Assembly (NCBI GenBank): GCA_048939595.1
Contig: JBHLPI010000011.1
Coordinates: 1 to 39,584 of the forward strand
DNA: 39,584 nucleotides
Reading direction: 5' to 3'
DNA from: Hermodarchaeum sp048939595
GTDB lineage: Archaea > Asgardarchaeota > Hermodarchaeia > Hermodarchaeales > Hermodarchaeaceae
Part shown: positions 32,756 to 39,584 of the stretch, one piece after another
Numbering within the stretch: position 1 is the stretch's first letter
Layout: each line of letters begins with the position of its first letter
Notes under the pieces: generated by a model
Databases searched by the model: none
What the model was told of the DNA's origin: nothing
What the model saw: the letters and a program-made list of their open reading frames with translations, nothing else
Made by a program: the position numbers and the translations under genes

Positions 32756-33030
32756 AAGAGTGGTCCTCCGGATAGAGAGGGAAATGCTGTGTTTCACATA
32801 CGTTAGACCCTTTTACAGTTTGCCTTTTTTCGAAAAATTCACGATGTTAAAACCAGATTAACTAGCCTCATCCCCCATCATTCTTTTTGGTCTGTAGATT
32901 CTTTGTTGAGAATTACAGAGAAGATGAGGATAATGAACAACACCATCAGAGCCTGCTCTTTATCAATCCTATGCGTTTATTGTATTCTTGTGCTTGGTTT
33001 CGTCTTCAATTGCATAGGAGCGGGGTTGGT

Positions 33031-33525
33031 CTAATACCAACCTACGTCTGTTCCACAGACGTGACAGTATTGATCGACGCGATCGAGGTCTGCACCACAA
33101 TTCACACACTTTTTCGTTCCTTCACCCCGTTGGGGCACTAGGTAAGCAGTGCCTTGAGGTGAAGACGGCGATCGGACCCACCGCAGATCATAGTAGCGGG
33201 GGACCGACGGAGCGGGGTTTGAACTAGCAACTAAGGCGCCTGCAACGATTAGCAGGATGCCACCGATGAGAAAGATGAAGATCAGGCTAATAATACCTGA
33301 AATGATAAGTAATGCGCCTGCTGACCCGCGGTTCCCCTTTGGAATATCGTTATACGCAATTATGGGGAAGATGATTCCTATGAAGAACCAAATTATCGTG
33401 AGAAACAGGAAGGGGAAAAACACAAATGCTAGTAGAAATTCAAAGAACAAAATGAATCCGTTACACACAATTCCGAGAATTGTCAGAGCTTGTGCACTAT
33501 CATGGGTTCCCATTTTCTTAACCAT
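33031..33525 (-). CDS. Membrane protein with C-terminal zinc ribbon
   Basis: 164 aa. Three to four hydrophobic helices (about 12-58 and 68-97) are followed by a linker and a C-terminal zinc ribbon C140-x2-C143...C154-x2-C157 (KCVNCGADLDRVDQYCHVCG). A GAGGT sequence precedes the first ATG very closely, so the ATG at residue 5 is also possible. This 'membrane domain plus zinc ribbon' plan is common in archaea and without known function. It lies between the FAD oxidase and the Fe-S protein, with gaps of more than 200 bp on both sides, so it is not clearly part of one operon. Confidence 0.6.
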   Translation of the reverse strand: MVKKMGTHDSAQALTILGIVCNGFILFFEFLLAFVFFPFLFLTIIWFFIGIIFPIIAYNDIPKGNRGSAGALLIISGIISLIFIFLIGGILLIVAGALVASSNPAPSVPRYYDLRWVRSPSSPQGTAYLVPQRGEGTKKCVNCGADLDRVDQYCHVCGTDVGWY

Positions 33526-33736
33526 ACCTCAACATGGACCATTGTCCAATTAATCCCTCAAAGAATGGGCTGAAAAACATTTGCAGGTTTTGGATAATAT
33601 GGGTTCTGATTGCGGCATTAAAGGGAAGTTAGGGCGGTATCATTCGCGTGCTGGCCACCACGATGTATATCGTATATATCCTGATTGAGATCCCAATATC
33701 AGAACAAGCTAAACTCTGCATGACTCAAATCAACGA

Positions 33737-35206
33737 TTAGACTTCTAAGCGACCCGGATGCATGATGCCGTTGGGGTCCCACATGGCTTTGAGCTCTTTG
33801 AGTATCTTCACATATTCGGGCATCAAGGGTTTCATCGCTGGCCAGTGAATGAAAGCATTCGGACGGTAGTTCAACCATCCCTTCTTATGGGCAATCTCGG
33901 TGAAGTGCTTATCCCAAGCCTCAGCCTGCTCATAGCCTTTCTCAGTCCGACTATCAAACGTGACAATAGGCATGGAGATACATTGTCGACCTTGCTCGAT
34001 ACTGGCGACCCACTGAACTGGGGGAATATCGAATTTCTCCATGGTTTCAACGGAGATGCGTGAGATTTCGGCACAATCCTTCCAGGGACAGTACCAAGTG
34101 ATGAAAACAAAGCCTGCCCGATGCATGGCATAAGGAACTGCGATGAGGTTGGGTTTGGTCAAACGGACCTCCTTAGCGCGTGGGTGGAGTTCCATGGGAT
34201 CCACTTTTTCACCAGTGTCGCGGATTTTCTTGGCTTCTTCCTCGATGATATCCATCTGGCTTTCCATTTCTTTTTCTGTGTGGGCCCAGAGCTCATAGTT
34301 CATAAGCCACGCGGGAATGTAGTATTTCTTTTCTCGCCATTCTTCAAGCGTGGTGGGAACTTCTCGTTCATCCTTCCGGCTGGGAACTAGCCACCAGTTT
34401 CCTCCTTGAACCATGACACCCACTTCTTTTTTGAGAACAGCCAAGGAATGATCCTGCATCGCTTCAGGGGTGTCGTAATCGTAGGCAACCAGATCAATAT
34501 AGGGCGGGTGAGGAATGATGCGGATTGCGGCTTTGGTGATAATGCCCATTGTGCCTTGTGCGCCAAGGAATAATCCGGTAAAGTCAGGTCCCGGTCCCCA
34601 GGGATAGAAGGGTTTGAAATCTTTCAACGCCCAACTCCCCGTATAAATGATTTCACCACGGGGAAGGATGACTTCCAAGCCGTTAATCATTCGACCTTGT
34701 GGACCATATTTGCTTGTGACCAAGCTGAAGCCACGTTCAAGAGCATCCCCAATGAGGGTTGCACGAGGTGGTGCCCCGTCAGGGACCGGAGGCGCCCATT
34801 CAGGATGGTGCTTTCGGAAATACGCCCACACCTGACCGGAGGTGACACCCGCTTCTACTACAACATATCGGGCATCTTCGTCAACTTCAATAATCTTGGT
34901 CATCCGGACCAAGTCAAGGATGATGCCTTCGGGCTTCAAAGGCTGCGCGTACCCACCGCTTAATCCCCCGGAATAAGGGCTGATAGGGATTTTGTACTCA
35001 TTGCAGAGTCTAACGACTTCAAGGGTTTCGTCTCGATTCCCCGGTTTCACAATGGCTTCCGCAACTGCAGCGCGGATCCCCATCACGGATCGAGCCATGT
35101 AACTATGACGCATTGCCAGATTAGTCGTAAGGTGTTCAGAGCCAACGATTTTGGTGGCTTCATCAACGAATTTATCGATATTGCTTGGCACACGGGACGC
35201 CTCCAT
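33737..35206 (-). CDS. FAD-linked oxidase of the VAO/PCMH fold (GlcD/D-lactate-dehydrogenase-like)
   Basis: 489 aa. FAD-binding PCMH-type domain with PISPYSGGLSGGYAQPL (about 74-90), the P-loop that holds the FAD pyrophosphate, and a second set RATLIGDALERGFSLV, GRMINGLEVILPRGEII and FLGAQGTMGIITKAAIRIIP, all typical of FAD_binding_4 enzymes. A C-terminal cap domain ends in the usual MWDPNGIMHPGR. Family members oxidise D-2-hydroxyacids (lactate, glycolate, 2-hydroxyglutarate) or aryl alcohols; the G-P-G-P-D-x-x-G-L-F segment recalls the VAO/cresol-methylhydroxylase side of the family. Probable electron acceptor is the CCG-type Fe-S protein at 31538-32755. ATG 35206. Confidence 0.8.
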   Translation of the reverse strand: MEASRVPSNIDKFVDEATKIVGSEHLTTNLAMRHSYMARSVMGIRAAVAEAIVKPGNRDETLEVVRLCNEYKIPISPYSGGLSGGYAQPLKPEGIILDLVRMTKIIEVDEDARYVVVEAGVTSGQVWAYFRKHHPEWAPPVPDGAPPRATLIGDALERGFSLVTSKYGPQGRMINGLEVILPRGEIIYTGSWALKDFKPFYPWGPGPDFTGLFLGAQGTMGIITKAAIRIIPHPPYIDLVAYDYDTPEAMQDHSLAVLKKEVGVMVQGGNWWLVPSRKDEREVPTTLEEWREKKYYIPAWLMNYELWAHTEKEMESQMDIIEEEAKKIRDTGEKVDPMELHPRAKEVRLTKPNLIAVPYAMHRAGFVFITWYCPWKDCAEISRISVETMEKFDIPPVQWVASIEQGRQCISMPIVTFDSRTEKGYEQAEAWDKHFTEIAHKKGWLNYRPNAFIHWPAMKPLMPEYVKILKELKAMWDPNGIMHPGRLEV

Positions 35207-35773
35207 AAAGAAATTAGTATTAGCTGCCGTGAAGGTATGACAGCCTGTACATAAGCGTTACAGATGGTTAAATTCCTTAACATAACTCATTTTGAGGAAA
35301 TCTAGCGAAACGAGTCATTACCTTATCATTTAAGATCTTGAAAGTCTACTTCCTATTCCAAATTGGAAGGGACGGCTTTAGGATTAAGCCAATCGTTGAA
35401 ACACCAGCTAATATATTAATAAAAGTTGGTCCCCGTCCATTGAGGGATGAGTTGGTGAAAAAAGGCTTACAACGCTACTGGACCCTCCAACTCGTCGTGA
35501 TTATTCTCCTCTTTAGTACTGCTTTACGCTGCTTTACCACAGGAGAGCTCGTTCAAGATAGATACCTCAGTGCTCTTCGTCCACCATACTAGTATTATTG
35601 CGGCTTTAGTGCTAACCTCACGAGGCAAAGCCCATAAACAGCCTTAACCTAGGGTATTACTCAGACACCCTCATCCAAGATTGAACACTTGATACGTTTA
35701 CGCCGATATTACTCCAAATCCAATCCCAAGTTCATTCAATCTGGTATTTACTTAAAATAGCCCTATTTAATTA
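35207..35773. other. Long intergenic region with no supported gene
   Basis: A plus-strand frame from TTG 35338 to 35592 is open for 84 codons with a hydrophobic stretch (LQLVVIILLFSTALRCF), but it has no Shine-Dalgarno site, no recognisable family and ordinary intergenic composition. I do not call it as a gene. An AT-rich CTATTTAAT near 35762-35770 is close to the next gene. No tRNA or repeat seen. Confidence 0.4.
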
Positions 35774-35785
35774 GTGTATAGAAAC

Positions 35786-36214
35786 ATGGATGGGATTAAA
35801 ATTAACACCATTCGAGTTTCCCAATATTCTTCAATAATAGGTGTAATTTTGTGCACTATAGGTATTGGAATTATATTATGGAAAAGCTCACAAAACATAC
35901 TCAGGTTATATAATGTCCCTATAGTGTTTCTAGCTTTGTTGTTTTTTTCGCTAATTGGAGTAATTGAAATATTTTCTGATAAAGGAAAACGATTCGGAGG
36001 AGTCATTTTAATGGGGAGCGGTTTAATTAACCTCGTCTTGTTATTACTTTATAGTACCAACACCATCATATCTATTTACGAGAATGCCATAGGATATGTT
36101 GGAGAACACATTCTTCTAGTGCTATTTCTTTACAGTACAGGCTGTATACTCTATATTCTCAGTGGTTTCTATGCCCTTTGGATTACAGAAGAGACCGAAA
36201 CTAATAATTTATAA
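35786..36214 (+). CDS. AT-rich four-helix membrane protein, unknown
   Basis: 142 aa from ATG 35786; an in-frame GTG lies 12 nt earlier. Four hydrophobic helices (about residues 10-27, 39-57, 71-88 and 101-125) occupy nearly the whole protein. Codons are clearly more A/T-rich than those of the metabolic genes around it. No family recognised. The next gene begins 91 nt later in the same direction. Confidence 0.5.
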   Translation: MDGIKINTIRVSQYSSIIGVILCTIGIGIILWKSSQNILRLYNVPIVFLALLFFSLIGVIEIFSDKGKRFGGVILMGSGLINLVLLLLYSTNTIISIYENAIGYVGEHILLVLFLYSTGCILYILSGFYALWITEETETNNL

Positions 36215-36305
36215 TAAACCTACATGTTGCGAATTCCCTTTTTGCAATCATAATAGCTACAAATATTTTTATTCTCGGTTCTTTTATAAGAAGTTGAGGG
36301 AAATC

Positions 36306-36860
36306 ATGCACAATACTTGGGTGACTAGAAATACCGTAATACTAGGCAGCCTAGTTCTAGTCCTTTTTTCTGTTGGTTTCCTGCCAATTTCGAGCATATC
36401 TACTAGCCAGATAGTATGGCATGCGAATGTTACGGGAAATTTCGGAAGTTTGCACTCCTCTATCTATATTGTACAAGATGAAGAAACAACAAGCTCAAAG
36501 GATTACTATACTATTCACATCTTTACCTGGGCTCCCAGAGAGTTTGGGCATATCAGAGTTAATGTGCAATTCAATCAAACTGGTGCCGTCGATTCTGTAA
36601 TTTGGCAAGCTAGTCCATATACCTACTCAACTTTTTACTCAGGCTTATTTACCAATGATTTTACAGTATACCAAAAAAGCCTATCACAGCTCAACCATGA
36701 ACTGCTAATCGGTTTATGGGTCTCAGGTGATGCTGGGTTGAATGCCACTATTACTGTTCAAATCGGGTGGACTCGACCAGGACCACCCCACGCGCCTCTT
36801 CTTTGGGAAAGTGCAACGACAACCTGTCATTTAGCTGATTTATTGCCAGAACTGTCTTGA
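36306..36860 (+). CDS. Small secreted or membrane-anchored protein, unknown
   Basis: 184 aa from ATG 36306, preceded by gaggga 5 nt upstream; the frame is open further upstream but with low-complexity, unlikely sequence. An N-terminal hydrophobic helix (NTVILGSLVLVLFSVGFLPI, about 9-28) acts as signal or anchor. The rest is beta-rich, with N-x-S/T sites (for example NVTGN, NATIT) that could be glycosylated outside the cell. No known domain. Confidence 0.55.
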   Translation: MHNTWVTRNTVILGSLVLVLFSVGFLPISSISTSQIVWHANVTGNFGSLHSSIYIVQDEETTSSKDYYTIHIFTWAPREFGHIRVNVQFNQTGAVDSVIWQASPYTYSTFYSGLFTNDFTVYQKSLSQLNHELLIGLWVSGDAGLNATITVQIGWTRPGPPHAPLLWESATTTCHLADLLPELS

Positions 36861-36983
36861 TCCCTCACAAGTGTTTAGTTTTCAAACTGTCACCGGTATA
36901 CCATTTGGGCGTGTTTGAATCACCGTTTTCCTTGTATTTTCTGCTAGGTTGACGCAGATTTGGCTACTAAACTTGTTGAGCGG

Positions 36984-37068
36984 AAACCGTTATAAACATC
37001 AAAAGAAACCGACACCGTTGCCAAGCAAACGCGGTCGATACACGATTCAAAACAGAAACGGTATTTAA
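36984..37068 (+). promoter_or_regulatory. Two BRE/TATA-like promoter elements before the H+-PPase gene
   Basis: GAAACCGTTATAAAC (36983-36997) and GAAACGGTATTTAAGG (37055-37070) share a purine-rich GAAAC(C/G)G BRE-like block directly before a TATA box. The proximal box would start transcription near 37090, about 65 nt before the ATG at 37156; the distal one about 70 bp earlier. The 295-bp gap holds no gene. Confidence 0.55.
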
Positions 37069-37155
37069 GGCATAAAGCCGCGTTAGGAAGGATTCCATCG
37101 TTCTGCTGTCAGGAACGCACTTCCTTAGGTGAATCGTCTAAGATGAGGTATCAAT

Positions 37156-39471
37156 ATGGGACTCTTTAGCACCTTTCTCCATCTGCATTGGTATGAACAA
37201 GCCGCTATTCTCTTGGTTATTGTCGCCGCAATTATCAGTCTAATCTACGCCGTATGGCTCCGCCGCGACGTTCTCAAACACGACAAAGGCACCCAACAAA
37301 TGCAAGAAGTGTGGACTGCCATCAAAGATGGAGCCATTGCATACCTCCGAAAACAGCTTCGAACCATCCTTCCAATCATTGCCCTACTCACCATCGTCCT
37401 CTTCTTCACCGTTTATATCGTCCCTCCCAGCCTGGAAGCCCTCGAAGTATTCCACGAGTACCCTGCTGAGACTGTCTTATTAATCATTGCAACTGGACGA
37501 GCAATAGCCTTTGTGATGGGTGCTCTCAGCTCTCTCGCTGTAGGACAACTCGGAATGCGAATTGCGATTGAATCCAATATCCGCGTCGCCTCCGCCTCCG
37601 GACGAAGCTACCGCGAAGCCCTAAAAATCGCCTATCATGGTGGCACTTTTACTGGTATGCTTACTGATGGGCTTGGTCTCCTCGGTGGCACAACAATCTT
37701 CATCGCCTTCGGTATCTCTGCGCCAGATGCCCTCCTCGGCTTCGGCTTCGGCGGTACTCTACTTGCCCTCTTCATGCGGATCGGTGGTGGAATCTACACC
37801 AAAGCCGCGGATGTCGGTGCAGACTTGGTGGGCAAAGTCGAAGCCGGTCTCCCCGAAGATGATCCTCGCAATGCTGCAGTCATCGCCGACCTGGTCGGAG
37901 ATAATGTTGGCGATTGTGCAGGTATGGCTGCCGACATCTTCGAATCTTACGAAGTCACTATCGTCTCAGCCCTTATCCTTGGAGTCGCCCTCTACGTCGC
38001 CAGTGGATACACCCAAATCTTCTGGATTATCTTTCCACTTGTTGTCCGTGCCATCGGGGTTATTAGCAGCATTATCGGCACCTTCATGGTTGCAGTCTGG
38101 AAAACCGAGAAAGCCGAAAAAGCCATGTTCTACAGCTACGAAGTCAGCAGCGCTTTCACCATTATCGTCTCCTGCATCTTCTCCTATTTCTATACAGGTG
38201 ATATCCGTTTGGGTATCCTTGTAGCCGTTGGAGTTCTACTCGCTGTCAGCTTCAATCCCCTCACCAACTATTTCACTAGCCATCGCCACCGTCCCGTTGA
38301 AGAAATCGTCGAACAAGCCCACGGCGGACCCGCCACCATTGTCCTCAGTGGTATCAGCACTGGCTACGAAGCCGCTGTCTGGATCCTCCTCGTCATCGTC
38401 GCCACCTTCATCGCAGCCTTCCTCATCGCCCCCCAATATGTCCTCTTCGGCATCGCACTCATCGGTATTGGCATGCTTTCGCATACAGGGAATAACGTGG
38501 CCATGGATAGTTATGGGCCAATTGCAGACAATGCGGGGGGAATTGCAGAGCTAACGGATATGCCGGAGAAGTCGCGGAAGATCTTGGCTGATTTGGATGC
38601 GGTTGGGAATACGACAAAGGCGATTACCAAAAATGTCGCGATTGCCTCGGCAGTCATTGCAGCGAGTGCGTTATTCTATAGCTTCGTTGTGGATGTAGGT
38701 CGGGCTGCCGAAGCAGCTGGGGTGTCTAATCCGCTAGCACTTGGGATTCGGATTGATAATCCGCTTGTGTTGTCAGGGTTGTTGATTGGAGCTGCGCTTC
38801 CGTGGTTATTCTCTGCGTTGGCGATTCGTGCGGTGAGTCGTGCGTCATCACAGATTATTGAGGAAGTGCGTGAGCAGTTCAAGATTCCTGGGGTGATGGA
38901 GGGCACGGTTAAGCCGCATTATGATCGCGTGGTATCTATAACAACGGCTGCTGCGCAGAAGGAACTAATCAGCTTGACGATTCTCTCGGTGATTACACCA
39001 ATAGTGATTGGTCTCTTACTGCAGGTTGAAGCCTTGGGTGGCTTTCTCACAGGGTTGATTGCCTCTGGGTTACTACTAGCTGTCTATATGTCAGTGGCTG
39101 GGGGAGCCTGGGATAACGCCAAGAAGTCCATTGAAGATGAGGTCTGTGCACCCGAAGCAGGGACTGGAAAAGGTTCTGAACGTCATAAGGCTGCAGTCTG
39201 TGGCGATACAATTGGTGATCCCCTCAAAGATACGGCTGGTCCAGCCTTGAATCCGATGATTAAAGTGGTAAACCTAATCAGTTTGATTGCAGCACCGATC
39301 CTGATTCTCTATCGGTTCTATAATCCAGGGTGGCCACCGGATCCAAATGTGCTGATGTGGAATTTCATCATTGGCGTCGTCGTCATCATTCTGGTAGTGC
39401 TATTAATGTGGGCGTTTCGTCGAAGTCGACGATCGATTCCCCCGCTAGCGCAATGGGAGAGTAGTGATTAA
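37156..39471 (+). CDS. hppA: Membrane-bound proton-translocating pyrophosphatase, predicted K+-independent
   Basis: 771 aa with about 15-16 membrane helices. Couples PPi hydrolysis to H+ export. Signature residues are intact: DVGADLVGKVE (219-229), DDPRN, DNVGDCAGMAADIFE (249-263), DNAGGIAE, and near the C-terminus AGGAWDNAKK, GDTIGDPLKDTAGPALNP. In the family the residue after GNTT decides potassium dependence: Lys (GNTTKA) in K+-independent, Ala in K+-dependent enzymes. Here it is GNTTKA (K488), so K+-independent H+-pumping is predicted. Codon use changes sharply near 38,460 (see findings). ATG 37156; two BRE/TATA-like boxes upstream. Confidence 0.95.
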   Translation: MGLFSTFLHLHWYEQAAILLVIVAAIISLIYAVWLRRDVLKHDKGTQQMQEVWTAIKDGAIAYLRKQLRTILPIIALLTIVLFFTVYIVPPSLEALEVFHEYPAETVLLIIATGRAIAFVMGALSSLAVGQLGMRIAIESNIRVASASGRSYREALKIAYHGGTFTGMLTDGLGLLGGTTIFIAFGISAPDALLGFGFGGTLLALFMRIGGGIYTKAADVGADLVGKVEAGLPEDDPRNAAVIADLVGDNVGDCAGMAADIFESYEVTIVSALILGVALYVASGYTQIFWIIFPLVVRAIGVISSIIGTFMVAVWKTEKAEKAMFYSYEVSSAFTIIVSCIFSYFYTGDIRLGILVAVGVLLAVSFNPLTNYFTSHRHRPVEEIVEQAHGGPATIVLSGISTGYEAAVWILLVIVATFIAAFLIAPQYVLFGIALIGIGMLSHTGNNVAMDSYGPIADNAGGIAELTDMPEKSRKILADLDAVGNTTKAITKNVAIASAVIAASALFYSFVVDVGRAAEAAGVSNPLALGIRIDNPLVLSGLLIGAALPWLFSALAIRAVSRASSQIIEEVREQFKIPGVMEGTVKPHYDRVVSITTAAAQKELISLTILSVITPIVIGLLLQVEALGGFLTGLIASGLLLAVYMSVAGGAWDNAKKSIEDEVCAPEAGTGKGSERHKAAVCGDTIGDPLKDTAGPALNPMIKVVNLISLIAAPILILYRFYNPGWPPDPNVLMWNFIIGVVVIILVVLLMWAFRRSRRSIPPLAQWESSD

Positions 39472-39584
39472 CCTTCATCTGTTAACATCTTGAATATCGA
39501 CTTTTTTCGTTATCTGGTCAGATGGTAGTGAATTACTAGTCTTCAGAAGCGAGAGCTCGGATTTTGGCTTGGTTTTGGCGGATT

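Noticed and set aside
35338..35592. 84-codon plus-strand open frame with a hydrophobic stretch
   Set aside because: No ribosome site, TTG start only, no family resemblance and intergenic-like composition; not called as a gene.
36162..36305. Longer form of the secreted protein starting at 36162
   Set aside because: It overlaps the previous gene, and the extra residues are Cys/Lys/Tyr-rich without pattern; ATG 36306 has a ribosome site and begins a signal helix.
37637..38224. 195-codon frame inside the H+-PPase gene
   Set aside because: It is a by-product of the C-rich third positions in that half of the PPase gene; its product is low-complexity Ser/Pro-rich.
1..39584. CRISPR arrays, rRNA, or insertion-sequence transposases
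   Set aside because: No regularly spaced direct repeats, no rRNA-like conserved stretches and no transposase motifs were seen on either strand.

Overview
The window looks like chromosomal DNA of an archaeon. Seen in the sequence: AT-rich TATA boxes (TATTTAAA, TTATAA) before many genes, scattered GGAGG or GGTGA Shine-Dalgarno sites, GTG and TTG starts, an ADP-forming acyl-CoA synthetase alpha subunit, archaeal-type winged-helix regulators paired with membrane proteins, and membrane-anchored secreted beta-propellers. By inference from gene content (complete bacterial-type UvrABC, H+-pyrophosphatase, Fe-S/FAD oxidoreductase genes, many membrane-anchored propellers) an Asgard-type archaeon is a reasonable guess, but nothing here proves the lineage. 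No rRNA, tRNA or CRISPR array was seen.

Layout. 1-11.7 kb: ADP-forming acyl-CoA synthetase alpha and a QueT-like transporter (minus strand); then, on the plus strand, a divergent ATP-type PEP carboxykinase with a structured leader, two membrane-anchored beta-propellers, a SAM methyltransferase, a decayed TfoX-N/YjbR-like pseudogene (minus strand), an Eis-like acetyltransferase, and a Cys-containing HTH regulator overlapping a DUF6141-like membrane protein. 11.9-13.3 kb: a saccharopine-dehydrogenase-like oxidoreductase.

13.4-25.1 kb is the most unusual part. A 5' fragment of uvrB (codons 1-98 plus its leader) is interrupted by about 4.2 kb of AT-richer DNA carrying only minus-strand genes: a long LAGLIDADG-type endonuclease-like protein, a small membrane protein, a 415-aa orphan, and a short broken orphan gene. 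A complete uvrB with its own homologous leader follows, then uvrA and uvrC. The two uvrB 5' ends differ strongly in codon use although the fragment's frame is still open. This argues against an old tandem duplication. It fits a recent break of the resident gene together with arrival of a xenologous copy or 5' end. The two leaders share an 8-bp stem with a 9-nt loop that buries the Shine-Dalgarno site.

25.1-39.5 kb: YhhN/TMEM86-family membrane protein; a leuB-leuC-leuD-type operon; a wHTH/membrane-protein pair; a GT-C-type membrane glycosyltransferase candidate; a two-ferredoxin plus CCG-domain Fe-S protein and an FAD-linked (GlcD-like) oxidase that may act together; a zinc-ribbon membrane protein; two AT-rich membrane or secreted orphans; and a predicted K+-independent membrane H+-pyrophosphatase whose codon use switches abruptly in mid-gene.

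Together: central carbon metabolism (acyl-CoA to ATP, PEP carboxykinase, an Fe-S/FAD dehydrogenase pair), proton energetics (PPase), branched-chain or 2-oxoacid elongation (Leu-type genes), and nucleotide excision repair, with one transferred or rearranged cassette inside the repair locus.
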